From: Opisthocomus hoazin | Lineage: Eukaryota > Chordata > Aves > Opisthocomiformes > Opisthocomidae | DNA length: 64,000 nucleotides | NCBI RefSeq assembly: GCF_030867145.1 | Contig: NC_134454.1 | Location: 49,535,830-49,599,829 of the forward strand | Direction: 5' to 3' | Part shown: piece by piece, positions 1 to 13,057 of the stretch | Position numbering within the stretch: position 1 is the stretch's first letter | Layout of the letters: each line of letters begins with the position of its first letter | The notes under the pieces: generated by a model | What the model saw: only the letters and a program-made list of their open reading frames with translations | What the model was told of the DNA's origin: nothing | The model's database searches: none | Position numbers and translations under genes: made by a program

Positions 1-1591
1 ATTAATTGTTAAAGAAACACCTGATTAGTACAAATTACAGGTAGCTGAATGGGTAGTAATTTTTAAAAAGTACTGCAAATAGCCACAACCATTAGCACTT
101 ATAGTCTTTCCTCATTTAACAAGCAGAGCTGACGTTCAGTTTGCAGGGAGCTGGTCATAATTTGGGACTTGCTTTTCATCAGTGAGATCAACCAGTGATC
201 AAACAAGAGAGGTCCTGTCCCCACCAACTGCCTACTTCTTCTGCAGCTACAGAAAAAGATTCCTACCAACACACATGGTATTTAGAAGCCTAGTTGCTGT
301 TCACCTTCAGCAGGAATTAAATATATAATAAGTACTCGTTTAATGTCTATCAAAAATCTAATGGTGATTTGTCTCCTAAATCTCACCAGTTCCCTTGCAG
401 AATCTCCTTTAGAGTCTGAAAATAACACTTTAACACTTAGAACATTGTGTATAAACTGTAGAGGTTTACAGAGGGATGCGTTTATTTCATCTGTTTTGCA
501 TTATCAACTGATAAAATCAGATGTTACTGCACCCTCTATTGTGGGATCCCTTACAACAGAGATGCTGTAATATGGGAATCTCCTTTGGCTTTCTTTAATT
601 CAATACAAATCTGAAACTTGCAGGTTCAGCAAAGTTGCCTGTGGTAATTTGACTGGCCTTGCAGGGCAAGAGCATTGATCTGTTTCACTTACATAAAGAC
701 AGGAACATCACAAGAGCAGGTTTTGTGTTTGAAGGTCACTGACATCCAGTCAAGGGCTAGTATGCAAGGAGATATGATTCCCATCATGTCTGGAAAAGAA
801 AGACAGTTGACCAATATGCATGAAATGATCTCTCTGACTCTTACATGCTTACCAGGACATGTTACAGAGTCAGGAAAAGTATTGATAAACACTCTGAAAG
901 AGTGAAACAGGCAGACTGTGCAAATAGCATACACAAATAGAAGTATGCCAAATAAAAACTAAATTCCAGCTGCGAAATGCCTGGCAAGTGTTTTCACCTG
1001 GTAAAGACAGCATCCTGATACCTCATCATATGAATAATGATAACAGGTGCAGTAGGCCCTGTAAAAAATACACATAAAGATCCTGCATGCTTTAGAAAAG
1101 TGGTACTTGAGGAACACAATAACTATCGAACCTGATTCACTGACTCTTTCCTTATTCTCTGTGGAAGGCAGAGTCTTAATTTGCCTAATCCTTTGTTGAC
1201 ACAATGCCTTAGATGTATTTTTGCCCGATACTGAATCAAAGACATGCACTGTGTGCTTCCAGCGGTGTGGTGTGAGGCCGTCCCAAGGTTTGCAGCCTCT
1301 GAACGGCAGCAGAGAAAACTGTCTCCTTGCTCAGGTCAGCTTCAGCAAAGGAGGTGTCTTGCCAGGAGTTTCTGACAGATTGAGAGGACTGCCTAAGCGT
1401 TCTGCCCCCAAATCAAAAAAGCTATTTTGCTCTAAGATCAAGTCTCACAGTAAGAAGAAAAACAAACAAAAGAGCAAGTACCCCAAACAGTTACATTCTA
1501 TGCAGTTACATCTGGTTAGATCAGGGGGTTTATGTGGGATATGACTATACTGGAGATATATCTATGTATTTTATATGGGATATGTCCCCTG
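1..1591. other. Intergenic DNA, no gene seen
   Basis: AT-rich unique-looking sequence. Short open frames exist on both strands, but none has splice-site support, a recognisable domain or a family resemblance. It lies about 35 kb upstream of the first SLC28A3 coding exon. I see no repeat that I can name here. Confidence 0.6.
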
Positions 1592-2275
1592 CAGAGGACT
1601 TGCAGGTACTGATGGATGAAAAGCTGGACATGACCCAGCATTGTGCATTCACAGCTCAGAAGGCCAGCCATATCCTGGGCTGCATCACAAGCAGCGTGGC
1701 CAGCAGGTTGAGGGAGGGGGATTCTGCCCCTCTACTCCACTCTGGTAAGAGCCCACCTGGAGTCCTGCGTCCAGCTCTGGAGCCCTCAGAACAGGAAAGA
1801 CATGGACCTGTTGGAGCGGGTCCAGAGGAGGGCCACAAAAATTGTCAGAGGGATGGAGCACCTGTCCTACGAGGAAAGGCTGAGAGAGTTGGGGCTGTTC
1901 AGCCTGGAGCAGAGAAGGATCTGGGGAGACCTTATTGCAGCCTTCCAATACTGAAAGTGGGCCTACAGGAAAGACGCGGAGGGAGTTTTTTTCAGGGAAT
2001 ATAGTGATAGGACAAGGGGTAACAGTTTTAGACTGAAAGGGGGTAGATTTAGATTTGATATGAGGAAGAAATTCTTTACTGTGAGAGACATTGGACCATG
2101 TTTCCCAGAGAAGCTGTGGATGCCCCCTCGCTGGAAGTGTTCAAGGCCAGGTTGGATGAGGCTTTGAGCAACCTGCTGTAGTGGAAGCTGTCCCTGCCCA
2201 GGGTAGGGTGGTTGGAACTATGCAGTCTTTAATGTCCCTTCCAACCCATATCATTCTGTGATTCTGTGATTCTAT
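1592..2275 (+). mobile_element. CR1 LINE, 3' end, plus strand
   Basis: Seen: the segment starts within the region encoding the C-terminal part of the CR1 reverse transcriptase. Reading frames in it, broken, encode pieces such as DEKLDM and [13 protein letters not shown]. It runs through the CR1 3' untranslated region and ends in the diagnostic tandem ATTCTGTG repeats near 2250-2275. Known: avian CR1 copies are 5'-truncated, lack poly-A and end in such 8-bp repeats. Frameshifts show an inactive copy. Confidence 0.9.
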
Positions 2276-5200
2276 ATTGCAAGCGAAAGTCTGACTCCTA
2301 ACATTGAGACATTCCCAAGTCAAGTTTAACCTACACAGCTCAACACAGCAATAGATGCATAGGTCTACCAGGGACCCTGAACACATTTTTTGATTTCTAG
2401 CATGTGCTCAGGTTTTAGTTGCCACATTTTGTCACATTATCCTTCAGTTAGAGAACCCACGCTGATTACTGCATAAAGTAAAAATACCTCCTCTTCCAAA
2501 GGTTTGGGTTCCATTTATCAAACTCCAAAACTGTTAATAATCAGCACCAAGACAACCAAAGTTCAGTTCAACACCATTTCAAGAAGTGATTCAGCCTACT
2601 GCCTGCATCTTGGTCATCTACAGATGATTATTCTTAGAACATCACAGAAAGGAATCCTTCTTCCTTTCTTCCGGTGCATCTGACTGACACACTCACCTTC
2701 CAAGTCTGATATTTCTGGCAGGTTTTGGAAAAAGGGCTGGCTTTTGTCCACCCCAAGAGCTAACCACTCTTACTGTTCATCTGTCCTCTCAGGCAAGGAA
2801 AGTGCTCAACCCTCCATTTAGTAGTGAAAGATCTGTGTGCCACAACTCTGAGAACTGGACTTCTTCAAACATAGCTTTTTGAAATGTTGACATGTATGGC
2901 ACAGACCTTAGCAAGAAATAGCTCAGGCCTCCCTTTTTGGAAATAGATTTCCCCCTTCTTTTATCACAAAAAGCACTCCATCCTGCCATGATGCAGGATA
3001 TTTTTGCTGTGGTTTATGGCAGCATGACTGTGAAAAGCACAGCGTTTATGTATGCATGTTCAACTGTGCCTATGACTACCAACACAGAGAGTGGGCAGAA
3101 CAACACCAGTGGACCTTGGCTATAATGTTTTCCTGTATGGATTCAGGCAGTTTTTCTAAACAAAAGTGCATCTTTTATTTGGCACATATATGCAAGTTTA
3201 TGCATAGCAGTTGTGGTTACAGTAGCACAGATTATAAACGCTACTCCTGAAGTGGCAAAATGAAATCTGACCAAGGTCTTTTATACTAGTCTGTCACAGA
3301 AATACCAATCAGGTGTTTACAGGGTTCATTTAACAGTCTGCCCACTTATTTCCACTCCAATCAAATTGTTTTCTTAGAGTCCTGTCTATCAAGATGTTTT
3401 CAATGCTTCGATTAACCAGCATGTACATTCCTTTTGTTCTCCTGCTGCATACATGTGCCTGTGTTGTGGATCTGCTAAAATGACAGAGGCATGTTCTTAC
3501 TGTAAAATTTTTAATTATGCTACATGCTGACCTAGGGGCTGGTTGTAGAACCTGTTTATGTATCTTTGAATCATTTAGGTCTCATCTAAAAAAAATACAC
3601 TAGAAACTTTCAAAAAGGCAGCCTGAGAATAATTGTCTATTTTTTCATTTGCAAATGAAAAATACCCAAAACTCAAAATCTGAGTTTATCTTGTACACCC
3701 AGGCTAGGCTGTGCATATGTCTCTATGCAGACCAGAAGAAAAGGAACAACAGGAATCCAAAAATAGAGTAGGATAAAAGTAAAGGAAGAGGGCTTTGGTT
3801 TTGAGTGCATTCTGTAAAGCACAAGAATGAAATTGGCTGGCCTCAGCTGTTTCAACATACCTATTTCCATATGTCAAAAAAATATATTGCAGAAACCTCG
3901 TGATTTCTTCAACTGACTCACCTCTGCATTTACCAAAGAAGCAGTTTCCTACTCAAATGGAAGAACTGTTGTACCACTCCTTTTGCTGGTTAGGAATGGT
4001 AACAAACCTTGCCCTTTAGTTTCTCTTGGGGTGGAGATGAAAAGTAGATTTTATTTTTTTAAGAGCTTTATCTACTCAGTGTGAAGAAATTACAGTTCTG
4101 TAATTTTCACACTAATACAACAGAAGGCCCCATCTCCACTCTGCCTAGTTGAGATTTAGGGGCTACTGTTACAAATTTTAAAGTAAAACACAGAGCCCTT
4201 ACTTGGGAGCAGTCATTTAATGTACAGACAGTTATAAAGACAAGATTTACTACATGTAAGTATTAGTTCTTCCCTCAGCTATGAGGAAGAAGCTTTTATT
4301 TTCTAATTTCCAGATCTCAAGAGCTAGAAGAGGAGAATTAGGAGACACTAAGCACAAAGAGTTCATTCTCTTCTCAGTCACATGGGTAATGCAGCTTTAT
4401 TGACTGACAGGGCCTCCTCACTTGCAACTTAACTCTCCTATGTTACAGAAGAGTATAGATCAGAACCCCAGCTGGTGCAAATCACAGCGATCTGATGGCT
4501 TTATTGGAGCTGCATGAATCTGCACTCTTAAGGAGTCAAACTATTCTATTTTCTAAATGGTAAAATTGCAAGCCAGTGAAATCCGTATCTGTTTTGCTAT
4601 TGACCACACTGGGGCCCTGCTGTTCTCATACTCGAGAAATTGAGAGTTGGAGCTAAACCCTGTCCAATTCACAAATAATTTTATAGTATGTGAGATTACA
4701 TTATAAAATAACCTCTGTGTATTGGATGTTATTCTGATTTTATGGCAAATTAATGACTCTGCAAGGGAAATTAGTATCTGTTTTCAGTATTATTCAGTGC
4801 TTTTTTTCACTGGTAGCTAATTTCTTCTTGATGATGATGTGCTGATTATTTGCAGATTGCTTTACAAATTAAGACTGTTCCAACATAATTCTTCACTTAA
4901 AATATTAACTTTCTGTGTTTTCTTTAAAATGTTTTACTATCCTACCATTTTTCTTATTGATTCAAAAGTAGTAAAAATTAAATACAGTGTTGCTTTTATT
5001 GGTATATGAGGCTCAGTTTCTAATGTGGTTATTAAGGAAATGCTTTGTTAAAGAGCTTGCATTATTTATCTGAAAGAATAATGAAATCATAATTAATGTA
5101 CACTTGCAGTACCAGGTGAATTTAAATTGAAGAAATCATCTTGTTCCTCCCTGAGATACAGAAGAATTTCAAGACCAGTGAGATAAGTGACCAGCATTAT

Positions 5201-8189
5201 TGCATTAGTAAGTTACCCTGCAATTAATGAATCTGGACACAGATACAATTTCAGCAAAAATAGCAGCCCATTGCACGAAATATATCTGTAAAGTTTATTG
5301 CCTTTCACTCCGCCCTAGATTTCCAGCCATTCCAGTCTGAGCACAAGCGAGTTCACATACTCACATGTTCACATGTTCCCACTCTGTGCAATTCCAGAAG
5401 ATCCTAACATCCGCAGTCCACCTCCTTCAAGCCAGTCAGAGGCAATACAATATGACATCAGGACTGCTATCTTAAAAGCTTCTGAAATCCAGTACAAAAC
5501 CTTTGCCAGAGGAGAGGGAAGTAGATTATTTAGCCAGAGCGTTATACTCGGAGAACATTAGGGACACTGATGAGCTTCATTTCTCATTTGACCAACATGC
5601 ACTTAGCTCCCATCTGACCTGGAGCTCGGTTCTGTTCAAATTAATCTTGCTGCTGATGGTGGTTGTAGCTAAATCTTTTCTGAACAGATAGAACAAAAAT
5701 GCCACAGATTAAAGTTGCCTTTTCAGGAGATATTCTGATGCTGGCAAGTGTGAAGACGTCAGAATCACTTCTTAATTTTCAGATTAGATCATATGATTGC
5801 TAAGTCTAAGAAGCTTTTACAGCTCAGTTTCATGGGCTGGAAAAGCTCATGCTCTGGTGTCTCAGAAGCACCCTTACTGTACAGACGATCGCAGCTTCTT
5901 AGGGAGCAGCAACTAACTGACTGGAAATTACAGTCTGCATAATTAAAAAATGAATCAGTAGGAGTAGTTTCCTTTATGGTGCTGGGCTGTGAACTGTAAA
6001 GGTTTAGCAGTGGGAATCATGGCAATTGCCCGCACTCACCCTGCTCAAATACTGGACCCTTTACCTAGCACAGTTTAGAAGCATTGTTTTTTGGCTTATT
6101 GCGGTAGATTAAAATCAGGCAAGGTGCATTACTGTATTCTGAGTGCTTTATATACAACTGTCTGTGCTCTCTTTGTCTCCTGAAGGTGCAACAGGGATTT
6201 CCCTTTCTAAAAGTAAAACATTTAGGACATTTTGGCCCTGATTCAGCAAAGCCCTCGTTAAAAATACATTCATTTCAATGGCTTAATAGTTAACATATTG
6301 AAAATACTTTTCAGAGTTAGGGCTTGAGTGAGATCTACATGCCAAATCTAGAAACTTGTTCTTTCTAAAAAACAGAAAGAGATTTGTACACAGATGTTCA
6401 ATTAATAAAAAAAGTCTACAATGAAGGAAAATGGCAACTGTGGTAACATCTTGTGTAAACACAGGCTATAAAATTCTAGCCCTTCCTATCTTCTTTCAGT
6501 TAATTCAGTTCTCGTGATTCATAATGCAAGATGTAAACGAATTTTCAACTCTTTTGACATATATGGAATAACACAGTTTAACACACTCTACTCCAGGCAG
6601 TTCTAAGAAGACGGCTACACCTATCCACATTTCGTATTAACCTCCTAAAGAGAGAGTGTTCTGTCATGCTTGATTTCCAAAGCATTCTGTTAAGCTCTTG
6701 CTTTACAGATTATAGGCTATTCATATCCTGTTAGCTTTCTTAGATCAAATCAAACTGATACTATGGAATGTAATGTGATATCTGAAAAAATACAAGTATA
6801 ATTTATCTCCACCTTGTGATGGCAGACTCTTCGGCTTTCTATGCAAGCAGAGGCTTGATACTCCTCTCACACAAGTTCTACATTTCTAAAATTTCTCCAG
6901 TTTCAATATTTTCTCCTAGTGTTCTTTCACAGAAGTAAAATGACTGTGAGGAATATTTTCCTCCTTCAATGAATAAGAAACTAGTCTCTGGCTTACTGTT
7001 TTGAAGACGGTGGCATTATGACAGCTAAAATTAGAAATGCCTGAAATTGTATCCCTTTTAAAGATTAAATGATTGTTCATATCTCTTTTACTTTTGAACT
7101 TGGAGGTCAAATTGGAGTTCAACTGGAGCTGAATGGGGAAAAAATAATCCACAGAAAATATGAAAATCTGGTAGCACTTTGCTTTTTTCTAAAATTTTGC
7201 CTCTTGCTAAAACTAACATTATTGCCATTCACAGCTGTATTAGCAGAGTTCAGCATCAGAGACCTTCACTATTCCCCATTTCCCAGCATAACAGCTCTCC
7301 CACTTTATCCAGCAGCGGCTGGTGCTGGTTTTGTATGAAAAAAGCAATGCTTCACACTTTGTGTTTCACATAGTGAGCATCTGGTCCTCTGTACTATGCG
7401 AGCAATATACAGTACTTGTTCTGGAATTTGCTCTTAATCTTTTCAGAGGTCCAAAGTATGTGAAGCTGACCTATCAGGGCATTGTTTGTTTTTTTGTTTG
7501 TTTGTTTTAGCATTTAGTTCACTAAGTCCTACTAATAACTACTAATGTGAATAAACTCTGGATTGTATTTGCTTCTGCAAGACTTCAATAAATACCAACA
7601 TTCCCATTAACTTTCACGGTATACTATCACTTTGATTGACTGAATGTAGGAATCGAATTGTAAGCTTTTCTTAAGACTATTTTGGAGAAATTATTGTGTA
7701 GGTGCTCCATTTGTGAGAAGTGTAGAGATGAAGGTGTATGTGGGGACCAATAAGCAATGTGATACGTTAAAAAACAATCAGAACAGAAGTAGTGGTACAT
7801 GGCATTAATACATTTGATGGATTTATATGAGGCAAACAAAAGCCATGTAAGTTCCTGAAGGAATACAGCATCATCAAACTTTTATCACAGCTGAGATATG
7901 ATCCAGAGGTTAAATGGTCAATTATGTGCCTGTAACAGCTCACTGGGTAATTTTCCAGTTAGATACATCTACAGTCACCATTGTTGAAGCTCAGTGGTAT
8001 CTGAAATTTACACCGTGTTCACAGAATAGAAAATGACTGCAAGAAATCTCATAGCTCAAGGAAATGACAACAGACTATCCTATCAGGATTGACCATGGCT
8101 TTTTCTGCAGACCCACATGTCCTTTATGTTATCCAAACCTGCAGCTGAATTTTATCATTTGCTCCATACAAACTTGGTATAAAGAGTTG
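2276..8189. other. Intergenic DNA, nothing identified
   Basis: Mostly AT-rich sequence without long frames, splice-flanked exons or repeats I recognise. A short T/G-rich stretch made of TTTGT units lies at about 7487-7509. Whether any part is conserved noncoding sequence cannot be judged without an alignment. Confidence 0.5.
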
Positions 8190-8788
8190 TTTAAGAAATT
8201 AGTGAATGGGATCGCCTGGGAAACTGCCCTCAGAAACAAAGGAGCTGAACAGAGCTACCAAATCTTTAAGGACATTTTTCTTAGAGCACAAGAGCTCTCA
8301 TTTCCCATGTATAAGAAATTGGACAAGGAAGGCAGGAGACTGGCATGGCTCAGTAAGGACCCTCTGGTCAAACTGAAGTGAAAGCAGGAAGTGCACAGGC
8401 AGTGGAACCAGGGACATGTATCGTGAGAAGAATATAGGGATGGTGCCTGGATGTGTAGATATGGGATCAGAAATGCTAAGCCACAATTGGAGTTGAATTT
8501 GGCAGAGGATGCAAAGAATATGAAGAAGGGCTTCTATAGGTACATTGGCCAGAAAAGGAAGATCAAAGATAAAGTATCCTCCCTGACAAATAAGACAGGA
8601 GACGATCAAAACTGACATGGAGAAGTCCAAGGCACAAAAATTTTTCTTTCGCTTTCAATGGTAGTCTCTCCTACATCTCTCAAGCCCCTGAACCTCAAGA
8701 CATGGACTGGGGGAATGAAGTCCCTCCCATCGCAGGACAAGATCAGGTTTGAGAATACCTGAGGAACCTGACCATACATACATAAGTC
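8190..8788 (+). mobile_element. Outer CR1 LINE, part 1 of 2
   Basis: Seen: the plus strand encodes a decayed piece of CR1 ORF2 between endonuclease and reverse transcriptase, including WETALRNKGAEQ, IFKDIFLRAQELS and RRLAWLSKDPLVKLK. It stops at ...cataagtc, just where a minus-strand CR1 begins. The next expected CR1 bases, atgggacccaatgagatgc, appear at 14752. The two parts are therefore one older CR1 split by later insertions. The left edge is approximate because similarity fades gradually. Confidence 0.85.
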
Positions 8789-9004
8789 ACAGTATCACAG
8801 TATCACAGTATGTTAGGGGTTGGAAGGGACCTCTGTGGCTCATCTAGTCCAACCCCCCTACCAAAGCAGGGTCACATACAGCATGCTGCACAGGACCTTG
8901 TCCAGGCGGATCTTGAATATCTCCAGAGAAGGAGACTCCACAACCTCCCTGGGCAGCCTCTTCCAGTGCTCCATCACCCTCAGAGGGAAGAAATTCTTCC
9001 TCAT
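8789..9004 (-). mobile_element. Inner CR1 LINE, part 1 (its 3' end)
   Basis: Seen: the plus strand begins with tandem CACAGTAT units, which are the CR1 terminal repeats read from the other strand. It then runs through the typical CR1 3' end (ggttggaagggacctctgtgg, tctagtccaacccccct). It is interrupted after ttcctcat by the ERVL LTR and resumes at 14571. The element inserted into the plus-strand CR1 around it. Confidence 0.9.
9000..9004. repeat. ERVL target-site duplication, left copy (CTCAT)
   Basis: CTCAT directly precedes the left LTR terminal TG and is repeated at 14571-14575, directly after the right LTR terminal CA. A 5-bp duplication is normal for retroviral integration and fixes both provirus edges exactly. 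Confidence 0.92.
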
Positions 9005-9415
9005 TGTTTTGGTTTCGGCTGCGGCCGGCAACAAAAGCACCACGCAGCCGCCACTCCCCCCACCGGCGTGCGGATCAGAACGGAAATAAACAGGCAGAAA
9101 CTGGTGGGTCGGGATAAGGGCAGTTTAACAGAACAGCACACAAATGGAACAGTAACAACAGCGGTACAGATGAGGAGAAAATACGACACAAACTTGCACA
9201 ACAGACCCTCTCTGCCGAAAAGGACCGGCACCGTGCACTCCCGAGACATGAGTGAGTCCCCGCCGTGCCGCCCCCCCCACCGGAACCTAGCGTGACGGCA
9301 CATGGTATGGAATACCGGGCTCTGTTTGGCCAGGTGGGGTCAGCCCCCACCCCCCGGCTGTGCCCCTTCCTGGAGTCCGGTGAAAATTAACCCTGTCCTG
9401 GCCAAACCCAGGACA
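9005..9415 (-). repeat. ERVL 3' LTR
   Basis: 411 bp that pairs along its whole length with 14159-14570. On the minus strand it starts TGTCCTGGGTTTGG and ends CCGAAACCAAAACA, the canonical TG...CA ends. It lies downstream of pol in the provirus sense. Many differences from the other LTR are CG versus TG/CA, as expected from CpG decay. I see no clear TATA box. Confidence 0.93.
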
Positions 9416-9436
9416 TTATCCACCCCTTATTCCATA
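9416..9436 (-). other. ERVL polypurine tract region
   Basis: On the minus strand GGAATAAGGGGTGGATAA lies directly before the 3' LTR. This purine-rich stretch sits where plus-strand DNA synthesis is primed in retroviruses. Identification is by position and composition. Confidence 0.75.
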
Positions 9437-9915
9437 CCATCTATGTCATGCCCAGGTCCCCCATTGTCTAGTTGATCACCACCACTTCTCCTGTCTCCAG
9501 ATATCATTCCCTTAGTCTATGGATCATCACTCTAAAGTGTCCATTGAGTTCATTTAATCCATGACTTCAGGCTCCACCTGTCGTAATGGTCTTCCGTGGC
9601 AGGAGAGGTGATGTGTGGTGATGGGCGGTCACTTGCTGCATCCGGAGCTCACGGCTGATGTATCTGGTGCGGCCCGTGCCCACAGTCTGCAGGAGATGTT
9701 GATCTTGATGAAGTTGCTGGATGCCAGTTGTTGAAAACCAGATCCAGTTCCATCATCGCTGTGCTCTGCTAGGTTTTCATCAAAAAAGTCCATCCTTCTT
9801 TAATCTGGACGATTCTTACTATGCTACTACTGGTACAAAATTATAACAATTATAACAGTGATAACAGACAGTGACAGGTTATTTAATAATTAACTTTATA
9901 CAATTTATTTATGGA
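9437..9915 (-). other. ERVL noncoding stretch between pol and 3' LTR
   Basis: About 480 bp with no sizeable open frame and no envelope motif (no signal peptide, membrane anchor or immunosuppressive-type region visible). ERVL elements normally lack env, so this is probably the native 3' untranslated region rather than an env deletion. I do not see a dUTPase, which some ERVL members carry after integrase. Confidence 0.6.
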
Positions 9916-12900
9916 CTATTCTCGCCCAAAATCAAATCCCCATGAGGTACACATCGGACTTCCCCATCCTTCCGCATTATCGTGGATGGGCTTGCCTTTG
10001 CCCGAGGCAGGATTAACCCAAACTGTCTTCCCTAACATGTTCTGCATGTGCACTACAGGAACTTTATCTCCTTCTACGGGGGGCTGAGGTTTTCACTGGG
10101 CAGGACCAGCCCGGTTGGTAGACCTTCTGGTGTTAACCAACGAGGTGGCCTTTGCTAAATGAGTATCCCAGTTTTTGAAAGTCCCACCCCCCATTGCCCT
10201 CAAAGTGGTTTTTAGCAGCCCATTGCACCGCTCGATCTTTCCAGAGGCTGGTGCATGGTAGGGGATGTGATACACCCACACGATACCATGTTCTTTGGCC
10301 CAGGTGTCTATGAGGCTGTTACAAAAGTGAGTCCCGCTGTCCGACTCAATTCTTTCAGGGGTGCCATGTCGCCACAGGACTTGTTTTTCCAGGCCCAGGA
10401 TGGTATTCCGGGCAGTGGCATGGGGCACAGGGTAGGTTTCCAGCCATCCGGTGGTGGCCTCCACCATTGTGAGCACATAGTGCTTGCCTTGGCGGGTTTG
10501 TGGCAGTGTGATGTAGTCAATCTGCCAAGCCTCCCCATATTTATATTTTAGCCATCGTCCTCCATACCACTGAGGCTTTACCCGCTTGGCTTGCTTGATT
10601 GCAGCGCATGTCTCACATTCATGGATAACCTGTGCAATGGTGTGCACGGTCAAGTCCACCCCTTGGTCACGAGCCCATCTGTATGTCGCGTCTCTTCCTT
10701 GGTGGCCCGAGGTGTCATGGGCCCACCGAGCTATAAAGAGTTCACCCTTATGTTGCCAGTCCAGATCCACCTGAGCCACTTCAATCTTAGCAGCCTGATC
10801 CACCTGGTGGTTGTTTTGATGTTCCTCAGTGGCCCGACCCTTAGGGACGTGGGCATCCACGTGACGGACTTTTACAACCAACTGCTCTAGCCGGGCAGCA
10901 ATATCTTGCCACAATGGGGCAGCCCAGATAGGTTTGCCTCTGCCCTGCCAGTTGTTCTTCTTCCACTGCTGCAGCCACCCCCACAAGGCATTGGCCACCA
11001 TCCAAGAGTCGGTGTAAAGACAGAGCACTGGCCACTTCTCTTGACTGGCAATGTCTAAAGCCAGCTGGATGGCTTTCACCTCTGCAAACTGGCTGGACTC
11101 ACCTTCTCCCTCGGCAGTTTCCGCGACTTGTCGCGTAGGGCTCCATACACCAGCCTTCCACCTCCGCTGCTTCCCCACAATGCGACAGGACCCATCTGTG
11201 AACAGGGCATACTGTTTCTTATCTTCTGGCAGCTGGTTATACTGTGGGGCCTCTTCAGCATGTGTCACCTCCTCCTCTGGCGATGCTCCAAAATCTTTGC
11301 CTTCTGGCCAGTCCACGATTACCTCCAGAATTCCTGGGCGACTGGGGTTTCCCATTCGGGCGCGCTGGGTGATCAGCGCGACCCACTTACTCCACGTAGC
11401 ATTGGTGGCATGATGCGTAAAGGGGACCCTCTCTTTGAACATCCAGCCCAGGACCGGCAATTGTGGAGCTAGGAGGAGCTGTGCTTCAGTGCCGACCACT
11501 TCTGATGCAGCTCAAACGCCTTCATATGCTGCCAGAATCTCTCTTTCAGTGGGAGTATAGCGGGCCTCGGATCCTTTGTATCCCCGGCTCCAAAACCCCA
11601 GGGGTCGACCTCGAGTCTCCCCTGGTGTTTTCTGCCAGAGACTCCAGGTTGGGCCATTCTCCCCGGCTGCGGTGTAGAGCACCTTTTTAACATCTTGCCC
11701 TGACCGGACTGGACCAAGGGCTACGGGCATGAACTATCTCCCGTTTAATTTGTTCAAATGCCTGTCGTTGCTCAGGGCCCCATTCAAAATCATCCTTCTT
11801 CCAGGTCACGTGATACAGAGGACTTACATTCTGGCTGCAATTTGGGATGTGCATCCTCCAAAAACCCACAACACCCAGGAAGGCCTGTGCTTCGCTTTTG
11901 CTGGTTGGTAGGGACATAGCTGCTATTTTGTTGATGACATCCATTGGGATTTGATGGCGCCCATCCTGCCATTTTATTCCCCAAAACTGGATCTCTTGCG
12001 CAGGTCCCTTGACTTTACTTCGCTTAATGGCGAAACCGGCTTTCAGAAGGACCTGAGCTATTTTCTCCCCTTTCTCAAAAACTTCCTCTGCTGTGTCACC
12101 CCATACAATGATGTCATCGATGTACTGCAGATGTTCTGGAGCTTCACCCTTTTCCAGTGCAGTCTGGATTAGTCCATGGCAAATGGTGGGACTGTGTTTC
12201 CACCCCTGGGGCAGTCGATTCCAGGAGTACTGGACGCCCCTCCAGGTGAAAGCAAACTGTGGCCTGCACTCTGCTTCCAAAGGGATGGAGAAGAATGCAT
12301 TAGCAATGTCAATTGTAGCGTACCACTTGGCTGCCTTTGACTCCAGCTGATATTGAAGTTCTAGTATGTCTGGCACAGCAGCACTCAGCGGTGGTGTGAC
12401 TTCATTCAGGCCACGGTAGTCTATTGTCAGTCTCCACTCTCCAGTAGATTTTCTCACTGGCCATAAGGGACTATTAAAGGGTGAGCGAGTTTTGCTGATC
12501 ACTCCTTGACTCTCCAGCTGGTGGATCAGCTGATGAATGGGGAGAAGGGAGTCTCGGTTGGTACGATACTGTCGCCGGTGCACCACTGTGGTTGCGATGG
12601 GTACCTGTTGTTCTTCAACCCTCAGCAACCCTACAACGGAAGGATCCTCCGAGAGACCAGGCAAAATGGACAGCTGTTTAATGTCTTCCGTCTCCAAAGC
12701 AGCTATGCCAAAAGCCCACCGATACCGTTTTGGGTCCTTGAAATACCCTCTCCTAAGATAGTCTATCCCAAGGATGCACGGAGCCTCGGGGCCCGTTACA
12801 ATGGGGTGCTTCTGCCACTCCTGCCCAGTGAGGCTCACTTCAGCCTCCCATACACTCAGCTCTTGGGACCCCCCTGTCACTCCCGAAATGCAAATGGACT

Positions 12901-13057
12901 CTGACCCTTTGAACTCTGATGGCATTAAAGTACACTGTGCACCAGTGCCCACTACAGCTTTATACTCTTGTAGATCTGACGTGCCAGGCCACCGAATCCA
13001 CACCGTCCAACAAACCCAGTGGTCCCTTTCCTCCACCTGGCTGGAGGCAGGGCCCCT
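9916..13057 (-). pseudogene. pol: ERVL pol (protease, RT, RNase H, integrase), broken
   Basis: Seen, in provirus order: a retropepsin region whose expected DTG reads GTG (Asp to Gly, codon 12947-12949); an RT with YIDD at 12113-12124 and the LPQG motif; RNase H with TDGS at 11188-11199 and downstream acidic residues; and integrase with an HHCC zinc finger followed by a DDE triad at 10516-10518, 10339-10341 and 10231-10233. Breaks: the RT frame ends at a stop at 11687-11689, while the connection and RNase H continue in another frame, so a frameshift lies at about 11690-11730. In-frame TGA codons lie at 11512-11514 and 10093-10095. About 58 further codons follow the second before a TAG at 9916. 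Its frame is continuous with gag across one TAG. Known: this domain order is retroviral pol with class III features. The protein cannot be made intact. Confidence 0.93.

Noticed and set aside
9437..9915. Possible env remnant between pol and 3' LTR
   Set aside because: Too short, with no open frame or envelope motif. ERVL elements normally lack env.
10255..12904. Many plus-strand frames of 60-130 codons across the ERVL
   Set aside because: They are shadows of gag/pol on the minus strand; none has a recognisable motif.
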